Shown here: positions 1 through 6,124 of the stretch, piece after piece
Position numbering within the stretch: the stretch's first letter is position 1
How the letters are laid out: every line of letters starts with the position of its first letter
Assembly (NCBI GenBank): GCA_029857655.1
Contig: JAOUGR010000128.1
Span: 1 to 6,252, forward strand
DNA from: Gammaproteobacteria bacterium
Lineage (GTDB): Bacteria; Pseudomonadota; Gammaproteobacteria; Steroidobacterales; Steroidobacteraceae
Length of the DNA stretch: 6,252 nucleotides
Direction: 5' to 3'
The notes under the pieces: model-generated
What the model saw: only the letters and a program-made list of their open reading frames with translations
What the model was told of the DNA's origin: nothing
Database searches by the model: none
Made by a program: the position numbers and the translations under genes

Positions 1-1104
1 GGTCGGGAAATGGTTGATTGCAATCACGCAGGGCTGGCCGAACTTGCGGATGTTCTCGATGTGCTTTTCCATGTTCGACAGGCCCTTGATCATGGCGTCC
101 ACATCGGGCCGGCTGATCTCGGCGAGTGGCTTCCCGCCGTGCATCTTCAGCGCGCGGACGGTCGCGACCAGCACCGTGCAGGCAGGTGCGAAGCCGCCGT
201 AGCGGCAATTGATGTCGAAGAATTTCTCCGCGCCGAGTTCGAAGGCGAAGCCCGCTTCGGTCACTACAATGTCCGCAAAGGAGAGCGCCGCATGGGTGGC
301 TGTAATGCTGTTGGTGCCATGGGCGATGTTCGCGAACGGGCCGCCGTGAACGAAAGCCGGCACTCCTTCGGTCGTCTGTACCAGGTTCGGCTTGATCGCC
401 TGGCTCAAAAGCGCGGCCATCGCGCCAACGGCGCGGATATCGTGGGCAGTGACGGGCGTGCCATCGCTTGCGTAGCCCACGACAATCCTGCCGAGGCGCG
501 CTTTGAGGTCCGGAATACCATCGGCAAGACACAACACCGCCATCACTTCACTTGCCGCGGTGATGTCGAACCCGGTCTCGCGCGGAATGCCTTCGCTGCG
601 TCCGCCAAGCCCGACGATGATGTCGCGCAGCGCACGATCATTCATGTCCATGACCCGCTTCCAGGTCACGTGCCGCGGGTCGAGCCGGCTGCTGCCATTG
701 TGCAGCCCGTTATCGACGAGCGCCGACAAGAGGTTGTGCGCGCTCGAGATCGCGTGAAAATCACCGTTGAAGTGCATGTTGATGTCCATCATCGGTACGA
801 CTTCCGATGCGCCGCCGCCCGCCCCGCCGCCCTTCATGCCAAAGACCGGGCCGAGGCTTGGCTCACGCAAGGCGGCTGCGCTCTTCACGCCGATCTTCGC
901 CAGCCCCTGGACCAGGCCGATGGACGTCGTGGTCTTGCCCTCCCCGGCCGGCGTCGGCGTGATCGCCGAGACAAGTACCAGCTTGCCGCGTCGGGGGCGG
1001 TCTTTGAAGGCATTCAGTGACAATTTGGCCTTGTAAAGACCGTAGGGCTCGAGATCGGTGGGATCGATGCCGAGCGATCGTGCGACTTCATTGATAGGTT
1101 TCAT
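1..1104 (-). CDS. fhs: Formate--tetrahydrofolate ligase, partial (C-terminus beyond window)
   Basis: ATP-dependent cytosolic ligase making 10-formyl-tetrahydrofolate from formate and H4F; in methylotrophs (as FtfL) it is a main entry of formate into C1 assimilation. The minus strand reads open for 368 codons from the ATG at 1104 to the window edge; family members are about 555-560 residues, so roughly two thirds is present. Visible: the P-loop TPAGEGKTT (51-59), [14 protein letters not shown] (80-93), the [14 protein letters not shown] segment (253-266) and the second family signature [12 protein letters not shown] (313-324). The glycine-rich signature at 89-99 reads [11 protein letters not shown], where most homologues have GGAAGGGY. 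The start is set by the typical N-terminus; no Shine-Dalgarno sequence precedes it. It is divergent from the small membrane protein gene at 1326. Identity is very secure; full-length integrity cannot be judged here. Confidence 0.97.
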   Translation of the reverse strand, partial: MKPINEVARSLGIDPTDLEPYGLYKAKLSLNAFKDRPRRGKLVLVSAITPTPAGEGKTTTSIGLVQGLAKIGVKSAAALREPSLGPVFGMKGGGAGGGASEVVPMMDINMHFNGDFHAISSAHNLLSALVDNGLHNGSSRLDPRHVTWKRVMDMNDRALRDIIVGLGGRSEGIPRETGFDITAASEVMAVLCLADGIPDLKARLGRIVVGYASDGTPVTAHDIRAVGAMAALLSQAIKPNLVQTTEGVPAFVHGGPFANIAHGTNSITATHAALSFADIVVTEAGFAFELGAEKFFDINCRYGGFAPACTVLVATVRALKMHGGKPLAEISRPDVDAMIKGLSNMEKHIENIRKFGQPCVIAINHFPT

Positions 1105-1167
1105 GGTCGGTATTTTAGCCCGGATTCGACATTTCTGGGTCGCACCACATCTGCCGATCAGGTGGCG

Positions 1168-1200
1168 TCCGGAGTCATCTTGACTTTCGATGAGTCCGGA
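1168..1200. promoter_or_regulatory. Operator-like inverted repeat around a -35-like hexamer
   Basis: Left arm TCCGGAGTCATC (1168-1179) and right arm GATGAGTCCGGA (1189-1200) are reverse complements at 11 of 12 positions, separated by nine bases. The spacer begins with TTGACT (1180-1185), close to the sigma-70 -35 consensus. Hexamers at the right distance downstream (TTTCAT at 1203 or TTCATA at 1204) are only weak -10 matches. Two dyad half-sites flanking a -35 in a divergent spacer fit a dimeric regulator, but a transcript hairpin is also possible. The symmetry is seen directly; the regulatory role is inferred. Confidence 0.45.
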
Positions 1201-1311
1201 TGTTTCATAGATAGAGAAATAGAGTTACCCCACGCCGAGTCATGGCAAGGCCTATTCGGCGGAGGGGCGTGCAGCCCGCCAAGGGACTGCCGATGGCGCG
1301 TCGGGAAGTTC

Positions 1312-1320
1312 AGGGGGGAG
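1312..1320 (+). promoter_or_regulatory. Shine-Dalgarno site that sets the start at 1326
   Basis: The purine run AGGGGGGAG ends five bases before the ATG at 1326. In-frame upstream ATGs at 1242 and 1293 lack such a site, and would add an arginine-rich stretch unlike the short N-terminus expected of a small membrane protein. This site therefore decides the start. Confidence 0.75.
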
Positions 1321-1325
1321 CCGCT

Positions 1326-1619
1326 ATGCCAAGCCTGGCTGAACGAATCGAGACCATGTACAGGCGCGACAGGCTGTGGGCTTGGTCGATCGTCGCTCTC
1401 CTCTGGATCGCGACGCTCTCCGTGCTCTTTCTGGCCTGGCCGCACATTCCGGATCAGACCGTGCGTCTGGTGGCACTCGTCAGTGCAGGCGCGGTGCTCA
1501 TTTTCAACACCGCATCCATCGCGGCGATGCTGAGCCATTACCACGAGGACAAGGAATTCATTTACGGCCTCGACATCCGGGGCCTCGACGCGATGAAAGA
1601 GCGCAAAGCACACGAATAA
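1326..1619 (+). CDS. Small two-helix membrane protein, first gene of permease operon
   Basis: A 97-residue protein not assigned to a known family. It has a short charged N-terminus (SLAERIETMYRRDR), a first membrane helix at about 17-38 (rich in Trp, Leu, Ile), a short polar turn with Pro39/Pro42 region residues HIPDQ, a second helix at about 45-69, and a charged C-terminal tail of about 28 residues (HYHEDKEFIYGLDIRG region). By the positive-inside rule the MYRRDR end and the KERK end are probably both cytoplasmic. A strong ribosome binding site precedes the start. The next gene begins 28 bases on, and the set leads into an APC permease, so a transporter-accessory role is inferred from context. 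It is distinct in sequence from the DUF4212-type small subunits of sodium/solute symporters as far as can be judged by eye. Confidence 0.85.
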   Translation: MPSLAERIETMYRRDRLWAWSIVALLWIATLSVLFLAWPHIPDQTVRLVALVSAGAVLIFNTASIAAMLSHYHEDKEFIYGLDIRGLDAMKERKAHE

Positions 1620-1647
1620 CGCATCAGCCGTTGCGCCGGAGACACCC

Positions 1648-2028
1648 ATGACGAAATACACCCCGCCCGACCAGAGCAAGGCGCTCCAGGTCCTCGACAT
1701 CATTTTCCTGCTGGTTGCGATCTTCGTCGCGCTCTGGCTGCCGCTCCAGCTCGGGCTCGCGGGCGCCGCCAAGGAAATCGACAAGATTGATAACCCGACA
1801 TGGGAGACGCTGCAGCAGACGCCTGCGCAGGTCGCGCAGTGGGAGAAGCTCGGCTACGACGTGAATACGGCCCACGACGTCATCCAGAGTCATTTCCACT
1901 ACACCATAGACTGGATGGAACTCGGCTTGATGGCGCTGGTGCTGATCGGCTATTTCGTCTTTCTGTTCCGCGCCTCGAAGAAAGAATACCGCGAAGTCAT
2001 TGCCGAAAAATTCGGCGACGGCAAATAG
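1648..2028 (+). CDS. Small membrane protein with large inter-helix loop, second gene of permease operon
   Basis: A 126-residue protein of no recognised family. One membrane helix lies at about 14-38 and a second at about 89-108. Between them is a polar loop of about 50 residues containing NPTWETLQQTP (49-59), a QWEKLGYDV stretch and SHFHYTIDWME (81-91). The tail RASKKEYREVIAEKFG (108-123) is basic and probably cytoplasmic, which would put the 50-residue loop in the periplasm. GGAGA at 1636-1640 serves as ribosome binding site. It lies 28 bases after the previous gene and 12 bases before the next, so co-translation with both is likely. The extracytoplasmic loop, if correctly placed, could contact substrate or cap the permease; this is inference. 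Confidence 0.88.
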   Translation: MTKYTPPDQSKALQVLDIIFLLVAIFVALWLPLQLGLAGAAKEIDKIDNPTWETLQQTPAQVAQWEKLGYDVNTAHDVIQSHFHYTIDWMELGLMALVLIGYFVFLFRASKKEYREVIAEKFGDGK

Positions 2029-2034
2029 GGGAGC
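2029..2034 (+). promoter_or_regulatory. Shine-Dalgarno site that selects the ATG at 2041
   Basis: The purine stretch GGGAG (2029-2033) directly follows the TAG of the preceding gene. Two in-frame ATGs follow, at 2035 and 2041. Only the second has a usable spacing (seven bases); the first is nearly abutting. The 55-codon gene is therefore started at 2041. Confidence 0.65.
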
Positions 2035-2040
2035 ATGCCA

Positions 2041-2208
2041 ATGTCAGTATGGACTCTGGTTTCATACGGTTGCTGGGCCCTGTCAATCCTGATGGTCGTG
2101 TGGATGATTTACGACTGGATCAAGATCGACGGCAAATACACGGAAGCCCAACTCACCTCTTCGCGCGAAGGCGAGATCGAGGCGATTTCCGAAAAGCACA
2201 ATATCTGA
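2041..2208 (+). CDS. 55-residue single-helix membrane protein, third gene of permease operon
   Basis: A very short gene that routine annotation can miss. The product begins MSVWTLVSYGCWALSIL and has one membrane helix at about 3-25. An aromatic/charged boundary, MIYDWIKIDGKYTEAQ (22-37), follows, then a hydrophilic tail ending EAISEKHNI. Support for it being real: an excellent ribosome binding site just after the upstream stop, 12- and 18-base spacings to both neighbours on the same strand, and a coherent membrane-protein composition. Small single-pass partners of this size are known for other bacterial transporters and pumps, for example KdpF and AcrZ; that is analogy only. It is unrecognised by family. 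A structural role beside the permease encoded immediately downstream is inferred. Confidence 0.82.
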   Translation: MSVWTLVSYGCWALSILMVVWMIYDWIKIDGKYTEAQLTSSREGEIEAISEKHNI

Positions 2209-2226
2209 CCGGGGAGAACCGAGCCA

Positions 2227-3639
2227 ATGAACACCGTTAATCCGGCCATCGCTCCGGGCGGGCAATCGCAAAAAGTTTCGCTGCTGCGCGTGCTGGGCCC
2301 GGCCCATGTCTGGGCGCTGGGCGTCGGCATCGTGCTCGTCGGCGAGTTCACAGGCTGGAATTTTTCGGCGGACAAGGGCGGAACGCTGGCGGCGCTCATC
2401 GTGCTATGGATGGTGGGCCTCCTCTACACCTGCGTCGCCATGATCGACTCCGAGGTGACTTCGACAGTTGCCGCGGCTGGCGGCCAGTACGCCCAGGCGA
2501 AGCACATCGTCGGGCCGCTAATGGCGTTCAACGTCGCACTCTACCTCGTGTTCGCGTACACGATGCTCGAGGTCTCGGACGCCATCCTCGCGGGCGACCT
2601 CATCACACAGATTGCAACGGAGTCCGGCGCCACCGGCGTTACGCACGAACCGTTCCTGATGCTCTGCATCGTCGTCCTGGTGTGGCTCAATTACCGCGGC
2701 GTATTGATGACGCTCAACGTGAATTTCGTCATCACGGCACTCGCATTCGTGTCGATCATCGTGCTGTTCTTCTCGGTGCAACCCTGGAGCCAGGGCGTCG
2801 TCCTCAAGCTGGGCGAAATGGTGACGCCATCGAATGCCTTGCCTTATGGCTGGATTGGTATTGTTGCCGGCTTTCAATTCGGCATCTGGTACTACCTCGG
2901 TATCGAGGGGACGACGCAAGCGGCCGAAGAGGTGCGCTCGCCGGCACGGTCGCTGCCGTTTGGCACGATGGCGGGCATGATGACGCTCCTCATCGCGGCC
3001 TGCCTCACCTGGTACATCTGCGCGAGCCTGCTGCCGTGGCAGCACCTCGGAGTCACGTTCTTTCCGCTCTACGACGCCGCCGTGGTCACCGGCAGCCCCA
3101 CGCTCAAGTTCCTGCTTTTCTGGGGAACGGTGCTGTCGGCTGTCGCCTCCGCAAACGGCTGCATCAATGATGCCGCGCGCGCCTGGTTTTCGCTCGGCCG
3201 CGACCGGTATCTTCCGACCTGGTTCTCGGCAGTTCACCCAAAGTACCGCACGCCTTATCGCTCAATCCTGTTCCTGATGCCGATTGCGGTCGCATTCGTG
3301 TACATCGCGGACCTCAATCAGGCGATCACGTTTTCGATCCTCTCGGGCGTGCTGCAATACACCTTCATGAGCATCAACATCGTCATGTTCCGCAACAAGT
3401 GGCCCCTGGGGAGCATCCGCCGCGGTTACACGCATCCATTCCATCCGCTGCCGGCCGTGTTGCTGTTCCTTCTGTGCGCCATCACGTTCTTTGCGATCTT
3501 CCTCGGCTATGGCTCGCAGCTGGTGGCGATGGTCACCTTCTACATCATCGTGTCGCTGTGGTTTCACTTCTACCGCTATCGCTACGTGCGCCGCGCCGAT
3601 CAGTTCACGATGCCGTGGCCGAAACCCAAAGGCTATTGA
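2227..3639 (+). CDS. APC-superfamily amino acid/amine permease (ethanolamine-permease-like)
   Basis: A 470-residue inner-membrane secondary transporter with about twelve predicted helices: roughly 27-46, 54-73, 98-120, 142-160, 164-184, 208-228, 246-268, 293-312, 345-362, 366-388, 407-427 and 432-450. APC features are clear. Helix 1 has a glycine-rich unwound-type motif, GVGIVLVGEFTGWNF (32-46), whose GWNF recalls ethanolamine permeases. Helix 6 and its following loop read GIEGTTQAAEEVRSPARSLP (225-244), the usual E-E-x-x-x-P-x-R pattern. The loop after helix 8 carries SLGRDRYLP (322-330). The ATG follows a GGGGAGA ribosome binding site. It is the last gene of a four-gene operon ended by a terminator. 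Substrate cannot be read from the sequence; amines, amino acids or N-methylated derivatives are plausible given the mgs-type genes downstream. Family assignment is firm, substrate open. Confidence 0.93.
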   Translation: MNTVNPAIAPGGQSQKVSLLRVLGPAHVWALGVGIVLVGEFTGWNFSADKGGTLAALIVLWMVGLLYTCVAMIDSEVTSTVAAAGGQYAQAKHIVGPLMAFNVALYLVFAYTMLEVSDAILAGDLITQIATESGATGVTHEPFLMLCIVVLVWLNYRGVLMTLNVNFVITALAFVSIIVLFFSVQPWSQGVVLKLGEMVTPSNALPYGWIGIVAGFQFGIWYYLGIEGTTQAAEEVRSPARSLPFGTMAGMMTLLIAACLTWYICASLLPWQHLGVTFFPLYDAAVVTGSPTLKFLLFWGTVLSAVASANGCINDAARAWFSLGRDRYLPTWFSAVHPKYRTPYRSILFLMPIAVAFVYIADLNQAITFSILSGVLQYTFMSINIVMFRNKWPLGSIRRGYTHPFHPLPAVLLFLLCAITFFAIFLGYGSQLVAMVTFYIIVSLWFHFYRYRYVRRADQFTMPWPKPKGY

Positions 3640-3669
3640 GCGCGCGCCCGACGTCATTGTTGACAGTGC

Positions 3670-3706
3670 GCGGCCCGCCCGTTGTTCGGGCGGGCCGCAT
3701 GTTTTT
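3670..3706 (+). terminator. Rho-independent terminator after the permease gene
   Basis: A perfect 12-bp GC-only stem (GCGGCCCGCCCG at 3670-3681 and its reverse complement at 3687-3698) closes a TTGTT loop, with a five-T run at 3702-3706 three bases on. It lies 31 bases after the permease stop. The opposite strand has no T-tract after the stem, so it acts rightward only. Confidence 0.92.
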
Positions 3707-3719
3707 CTAAGGCCTTGCT

Positions 3720-4400
3720 GTGTGGAATACGATCATCGGAGCCGTCGCGGCCGTCGCGTTGGCGCTGTATCTGCTGCGCAGGTTCCGGCGCGAACACGAC
3801 AGGCGCCGTGGTAAGTACGAGCGTTTCTTCCGCAATGCCACGAGTGTCCTCGCGGACGCGCACATCGAAGATACCGATACGGTCGGCTACCCGAAGCTCG
3901 CGGGACGTTACCGGGGACTTGCGGTTCAGGTCCTGCCGGTCATTGATACGCTGGCGACGCGCCGTCTGCCCGCGCTTTGGCTCCTGGTAACGCTGCAGGA
4001 TGCCTTGCCGCTGAAGGGACGCTTCGATCTCATGATGCGCCCCGCGGGTCCGACGACGTTTTCGAACTTTGATCTCTTGCCGTTTACCGTCGAGCGGCCC
4101 GCCGGGTATCCCGAACACGCTGTCCTCAGGACCGACGATTCCGGGCATTTGCTCCCGGCGCACGTCGTCGCGCCGCACCTCGACGTATTCCTCGATACCC
4201 ACGCGAAGGAGCTCCTTATCACGCCGAACGGCCTGCGACTGGTGTGGCTCCTCGCCGAGGCCAGCCGTGCCCGCTACGGGGTGTTCCGGGAAGCAGATTT
4301 CGGCGACACGGATCTCGAGGCAGAGTTGCTGACCGGTTTGCTCGATCGCCTCGTCGCCATCCGGCAATCCGTACTGGACTGGTCGCGGAGCAATGCATGA
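3720..4400 (+). CDS. Membrane-anchored protein of unknown function (226 residues)
   Basis: Not recognised. One N-terminal hydrophobic segment (about 4-20) is followed at once by a strongly basic cluster (LRRFRREHDRRRGK, 19-32), so it should be a signal anchor with a cytoplasmic domain, not an exported protein. The rest looks like a compact alpha/beta domain: GRYRGLAVQVLPVIDT (62-77), RRLPALWLLVTLQD (81-94), a proline-rich middle (107-135), and a leucine-rich helical C-terminus (197-222). No catalytic motif is evident. Translation starts with GTG; TAAGG at 3708-3712 gives a ribosome binding site seven bases away. No in-frame ATG lies nearby. The start is only 13 bases beyond the T-run of the terminator, so its promoter must overlap the hairpin or it depends on read-through. 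Its stop overlaps the next start, so the two are translationally coupled. Confidence 0.8.
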   Translation: MWNTIIGAVAAVALALYLLRRFRREHDRRRGKYERFFRNATSVLADAHIEDTDTVGYPKLAGRYRGLAVQVLPVIDTLATRRLPALWLLVTLQDALPLKGRFDLMMRPAGPTTFSNFDLLPFTVERPAGYPEHAVLRTDDSGHLLPAHVVAPHLDVFLDTHAKELLITPNGLRLVWLLAEASRARYGVFREADFGDTDLEAELLTGLLDRLVAIRQSVLDWSRSNA

Positions 4401-4702
4401 GCGAACCCGAGAAGCCCGTATCCGCGGCGCCCCGAAACCCTTACATCGTTCTTGCGGCCGCGATCGTGCTGCCGGGCTTTGGGCAGGTTCTCAATGGCGT
4501 GCCGCAGCGCGGGCTGGTCTTTCTTTTCTTCATCATCTTGCTCGGGTGGGCGAGCGTCAATGCCATGCCGGTACACGCTTCATTCTTTGGCCGTTATGTC
4601 GGCGGTGTGTTCGTCTACGGCCTCTCAGTAATCGATGCGTACCAGATCGCGCGCGTCAACTGGGAGAAGTGGAAGTTCGCGCAGAGCCGCAAGGAACCCT
4701 GA
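4397..4702 (+). CDS. Small multi-pass membrane protein with PGFGQ motif (TM2/DUF5683-like)
   Basis: A 101-residue protein with a proline-rich polar N-terminus and three hydrophobic stretches (about 16-34, 38-57 and 63-82). The segment LPGFGQVLNGVPQRGL (25-40) matches the general pattern PG-x-GQ-x-x-N/Y-x-G...RG seen in TM2-domain and DUF5683-type small membrane proteins. The later SVIDAYQIA (77-85) fits the D-A-Y segment that often ends such proteins. The function of these families is not established. It starts inside the upstream gene through an ATGA overlap, with GGAG at 4387-4390 as ribosome binding site, so it is almost certainly made together with the 226-residue protein, possibly as a membrane complex. 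An upstream in-frame extension from 4244 is rejected because it is a shadow of that gene. Family likeness is judged by eye. Confidence 0.83.
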   Translation: MSEPEKPVSAAPRNPYIVLAAAIVLPGFGQVLNGVPQRGLVFLFFIILLGWASVNAMPVHASFFGRYVGGVFVYGLSVIDAYQIARVNWEKWKFAQSRKEP

Positions 4703-4729
4703 CGGGCCGATGGCTTTCTCTGTCGATTG

Positions 4730-6103
4730 TCAGGACTGCCCCGGTACCCACTGGGTTCCCGCGAGCGGCAGTTTCGCCATTGCCGCCGCTTCGACGGTGA
4801 GCGCCACCAGGTCCTCCCGCTCGAGGTGATGCACATTTTGCTTGCCGCAGGCGCGGGCCAGCGTCGTGAGTTCCAGATTGAGGGTCTTCAGGTAATTCCT
4901 GACGCGCTTGGCGCCGACCTCGGGCTCCAGGCGCTGCTCGAGCACCGGATCCTGCGTGGTCACACCGACCGGACAGAAGCCAGTATGGCAATGGTGGCAG
5001 AAGCCGGGGGCGGTCTTCAGCCGTCGATAGTCGGCTTCCGCCGAGTAGTGCTTCCCCCCCTGCACGTAGCTGTCCGAGTTGCAGCCGAGGGCCATCAGGA
5101 TCCCCTGTCCGATCGCAACAGCGTCCGCACCCAGCGCCAGCGCCTTTGCAACGTCAGCTCCGGTGCGAATGCCGCCCGAGACGATGAGCTGCACCTTGTC
5201 CTTTACGTTCAGCTCCTCGAGCGCCTCCACCGCCTGCCTTACGGCAGCCAGTGTCGGAATGCCGACGTGCTCGATGAACACGAGCTGCGTTGCGGCAGTG
5301 CCCCCCTGCATGCCATCAACGACGATCACGTCGGCTCCCGCGTGCACGCAAAGCTTGACGTCATTGAATACGCGCGTTGCGCCGATCTTCGCATAGATGG
5401 GTTTTTCCCAGTCCGTCGCTTCGCGCAGCTCCCTGATCTTGATCGCGAGGTCATCCGGACCCGTCCAGTCCGGATGCCGGCAGGCAGAGCGCTGATCGAT
5501 ACCTTCGGGAAGCGTGCGCATCTTCGCCACTCGCGCGCTGATCTTCTGCCCAAGCAGCATGCCGCCGCCGCCGGGCTTCGCGCCCTGGCCAATCACGACT
5601 TCAATCGCATCCGCCTTGCGCAGATCATCCGGATTGAAGCCATAGCGCGACGGGAGGCACTGATAGACGAGCGTCTTCGATGAGACGCGCTCCTCCTGCG
5701 TCATGCCACCGTCGCCCGTCGTCGTCGAGGTTCCGACCGCGGTGGCAGCGCGACCAAGCGCTTCCTTCACATTTGCAGAGAGCGAGCCGAAGCTCATACC
5801 CGCGATCGTGATGGGGATTTCGAGCTCGATCGGCTTCTTGGCGTAACGCGTGCCGAGAATCGTGCGCGTCGTGCACTTCTCACGGTAGCCTTCGAGTGGA
5901 TAGCGCGACAGCGACGCGCCCAGGAATACGAGATCGTCGAAGTGCGGCAGTCGGCGCTTCGCTCCAAGGCCACGGATTTCATACAGGCCCGTTGCCGCGG
6001 CGCGCTCGATGTAGTTGAGGATCTGCCGGTCATACAATACGCTTTCCTCGCGCTGCACGCGTTCCGGCGCGATCGTCACTTCGGGAAGGGGTTGCGTAGC
6101 CAT
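4730..6103 (-). CDS. mgsC: FMN-binding glutamate synthase-like subunit (N-methylglutamate synthase subunit C / GlxD type)
   Basis: A 457-residue protein corresponding to the FMN/iron-sulfur synthase domain of glutamate synthase, with no fused amidotransferase domain. In the N-methylglutamate pathway, MgsABC converts glutamate and methylamine-derived nitrogen to N-methylglutamate. Visible landmarks: TIAGMSFGSLS (99-109) and GDGGMTQEE (130-138) of the FMN barrel; GQGAKPGGGGMLLGQK (172-187), with GGGG where GltB usually has GEGG; KIGATR (239-244); DGMQGGTAATQ (263-273); and the FMN phosphate loop SGGIRTGADVAKALALGADA (309-328). The cysteines C341, C369, C372 and C377 lie in ALGC...FCHHCHTGFCPVGVTTQ, matching the GltB 3Fe-4S site but with about 25 extra residues after the first cysteine. 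GGGAGA-type ribosome binding bases (in 6109-6115) precede the ATG. The upstream GXGXG subunit ends 21 bases away, so this is one operon. Class assignment is firm; MgsC versus another GlxD-like role is uncertain. Confidence 0.85.
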   Translation of the reverse strand: MATQPLPEVTIAPERVQREESVLYDRQILNYIERAAATGLYEIRGLGAKRRLPHFDDLVFLGASLSRYPLEGYREKCTTRTILGTRYAKKPIELEIPITIAGMSFGSLSANVKEALGRAATAVGTSTTTGDGGMTQEERVSSKTLVYQCLPSRYGFNPDDLRKADAIEVVIGQGAKPGGGGMLLGQKISARVAKMRTLPEGIDQRSACRHPDWTGPDDLAIKIRELREATDWEKPIYAKIGATRVFNDVKLCVHAGADVIVVDGMQGGTAATQLVFIEHVGIPTLAAVRQAVEALEELNVKDKVQLIVSGGIRTGADVAKALALGADAVAIGQGILMALGCNSDSYVQGGKHYSAEADYRRLKTAPGFCHHCHTGFCPVGVTTQDPVLEQRLEPEVGAKRVRNYLKTLNLELTTLARACGKQNVHHLEREDLVALTVEAAAMAKLPLAGTQWVPGQS

Positions 6104-6124
6104 GGCTTCTCCCGTCTTGAGACT

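Larger units (their letters stand above)
1105..1325. other. Divergent intergenic region between fhs and the permease operon
   Basis: This 221-base spacer must carry the promoters for fhs (leftward) and for the four-gene permease operon (rightward). On the fhs side the only promoter-like element is TAAAAT (minus strand, 1117-1112), seven bases from the start codon, with no good -35. On the operon side there is an inverted repeat at 1168-1200 and then a relatively AT-rich patch (about 1200-1230), the likely core promoter zone. The rest (1230-1310) is GC-rich leader with short possible hairpins. No recognised riboswitch class was seen, and no convincing gene lies here. Confidence 0.7.

Noticed and set aside
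10..1020. Long plus-strand open frame (336 codons) opposite fhs
   Set aside because: It is the antisense shadow of a clearly recognised enzyme gene in GC-rich DNA; its translation is His/Arg/Asp-rich with no family features and no ribosome binding site.
1190..1210. Six-codon upstream frame (ATG at 1190, TAG at 1208) in the operon leader
   Set aside because: No ribosome binding site, it overlaps the inverted repeat and a likely promoter, and frames this short are expected by chance.
1230..1320. GC-rich leader examined for a riboswitch (cobalamin, SAH, guanidine types)
   Set aside because: Only short hairpins can be drawn; none of the conserved cores of these classes was found. A covariance-model (Rfam) search would settle it.
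1242..1325. Extended N-terminus for the first small membrane protein (starts at 1242 or 1293)
   Set aside because: These starts have no ribosome binding site, whereas the ATG at 1326 has an excellent one; the extension is arginine-rich and uncharacteristic.
2518..3237. Minus-strand open frame of 239 codons opposite the permease
   Set aside because: Low-complexity Arg/Glu/His-rich translation, the usual reverse image of a hydrophobic membrane protein gene.
4698..4734. Inverted repeat CCTGAC...GTCAGG spanning both convergent stop codons
   Set aside because: Only six base pairs around a 25-base loop with no T-run; too weak to call a bidirectional terminator.
4741..4760. Small hairpin (GGTACCC and GGGTTCC arms) near the end of the FMN-domain gene
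   Set aside because: It lies within coding sequence, has a mismatch and no T-tract on either strand; likely chance.
4727..5683. Plus-strand open frame of 318 codons opposite the FMN-domain gene
   Set aside because: It is antisense to a gene with conserved motifs throughout; composition is typical of a shadow frame and the start lacks a ribosome binding site.
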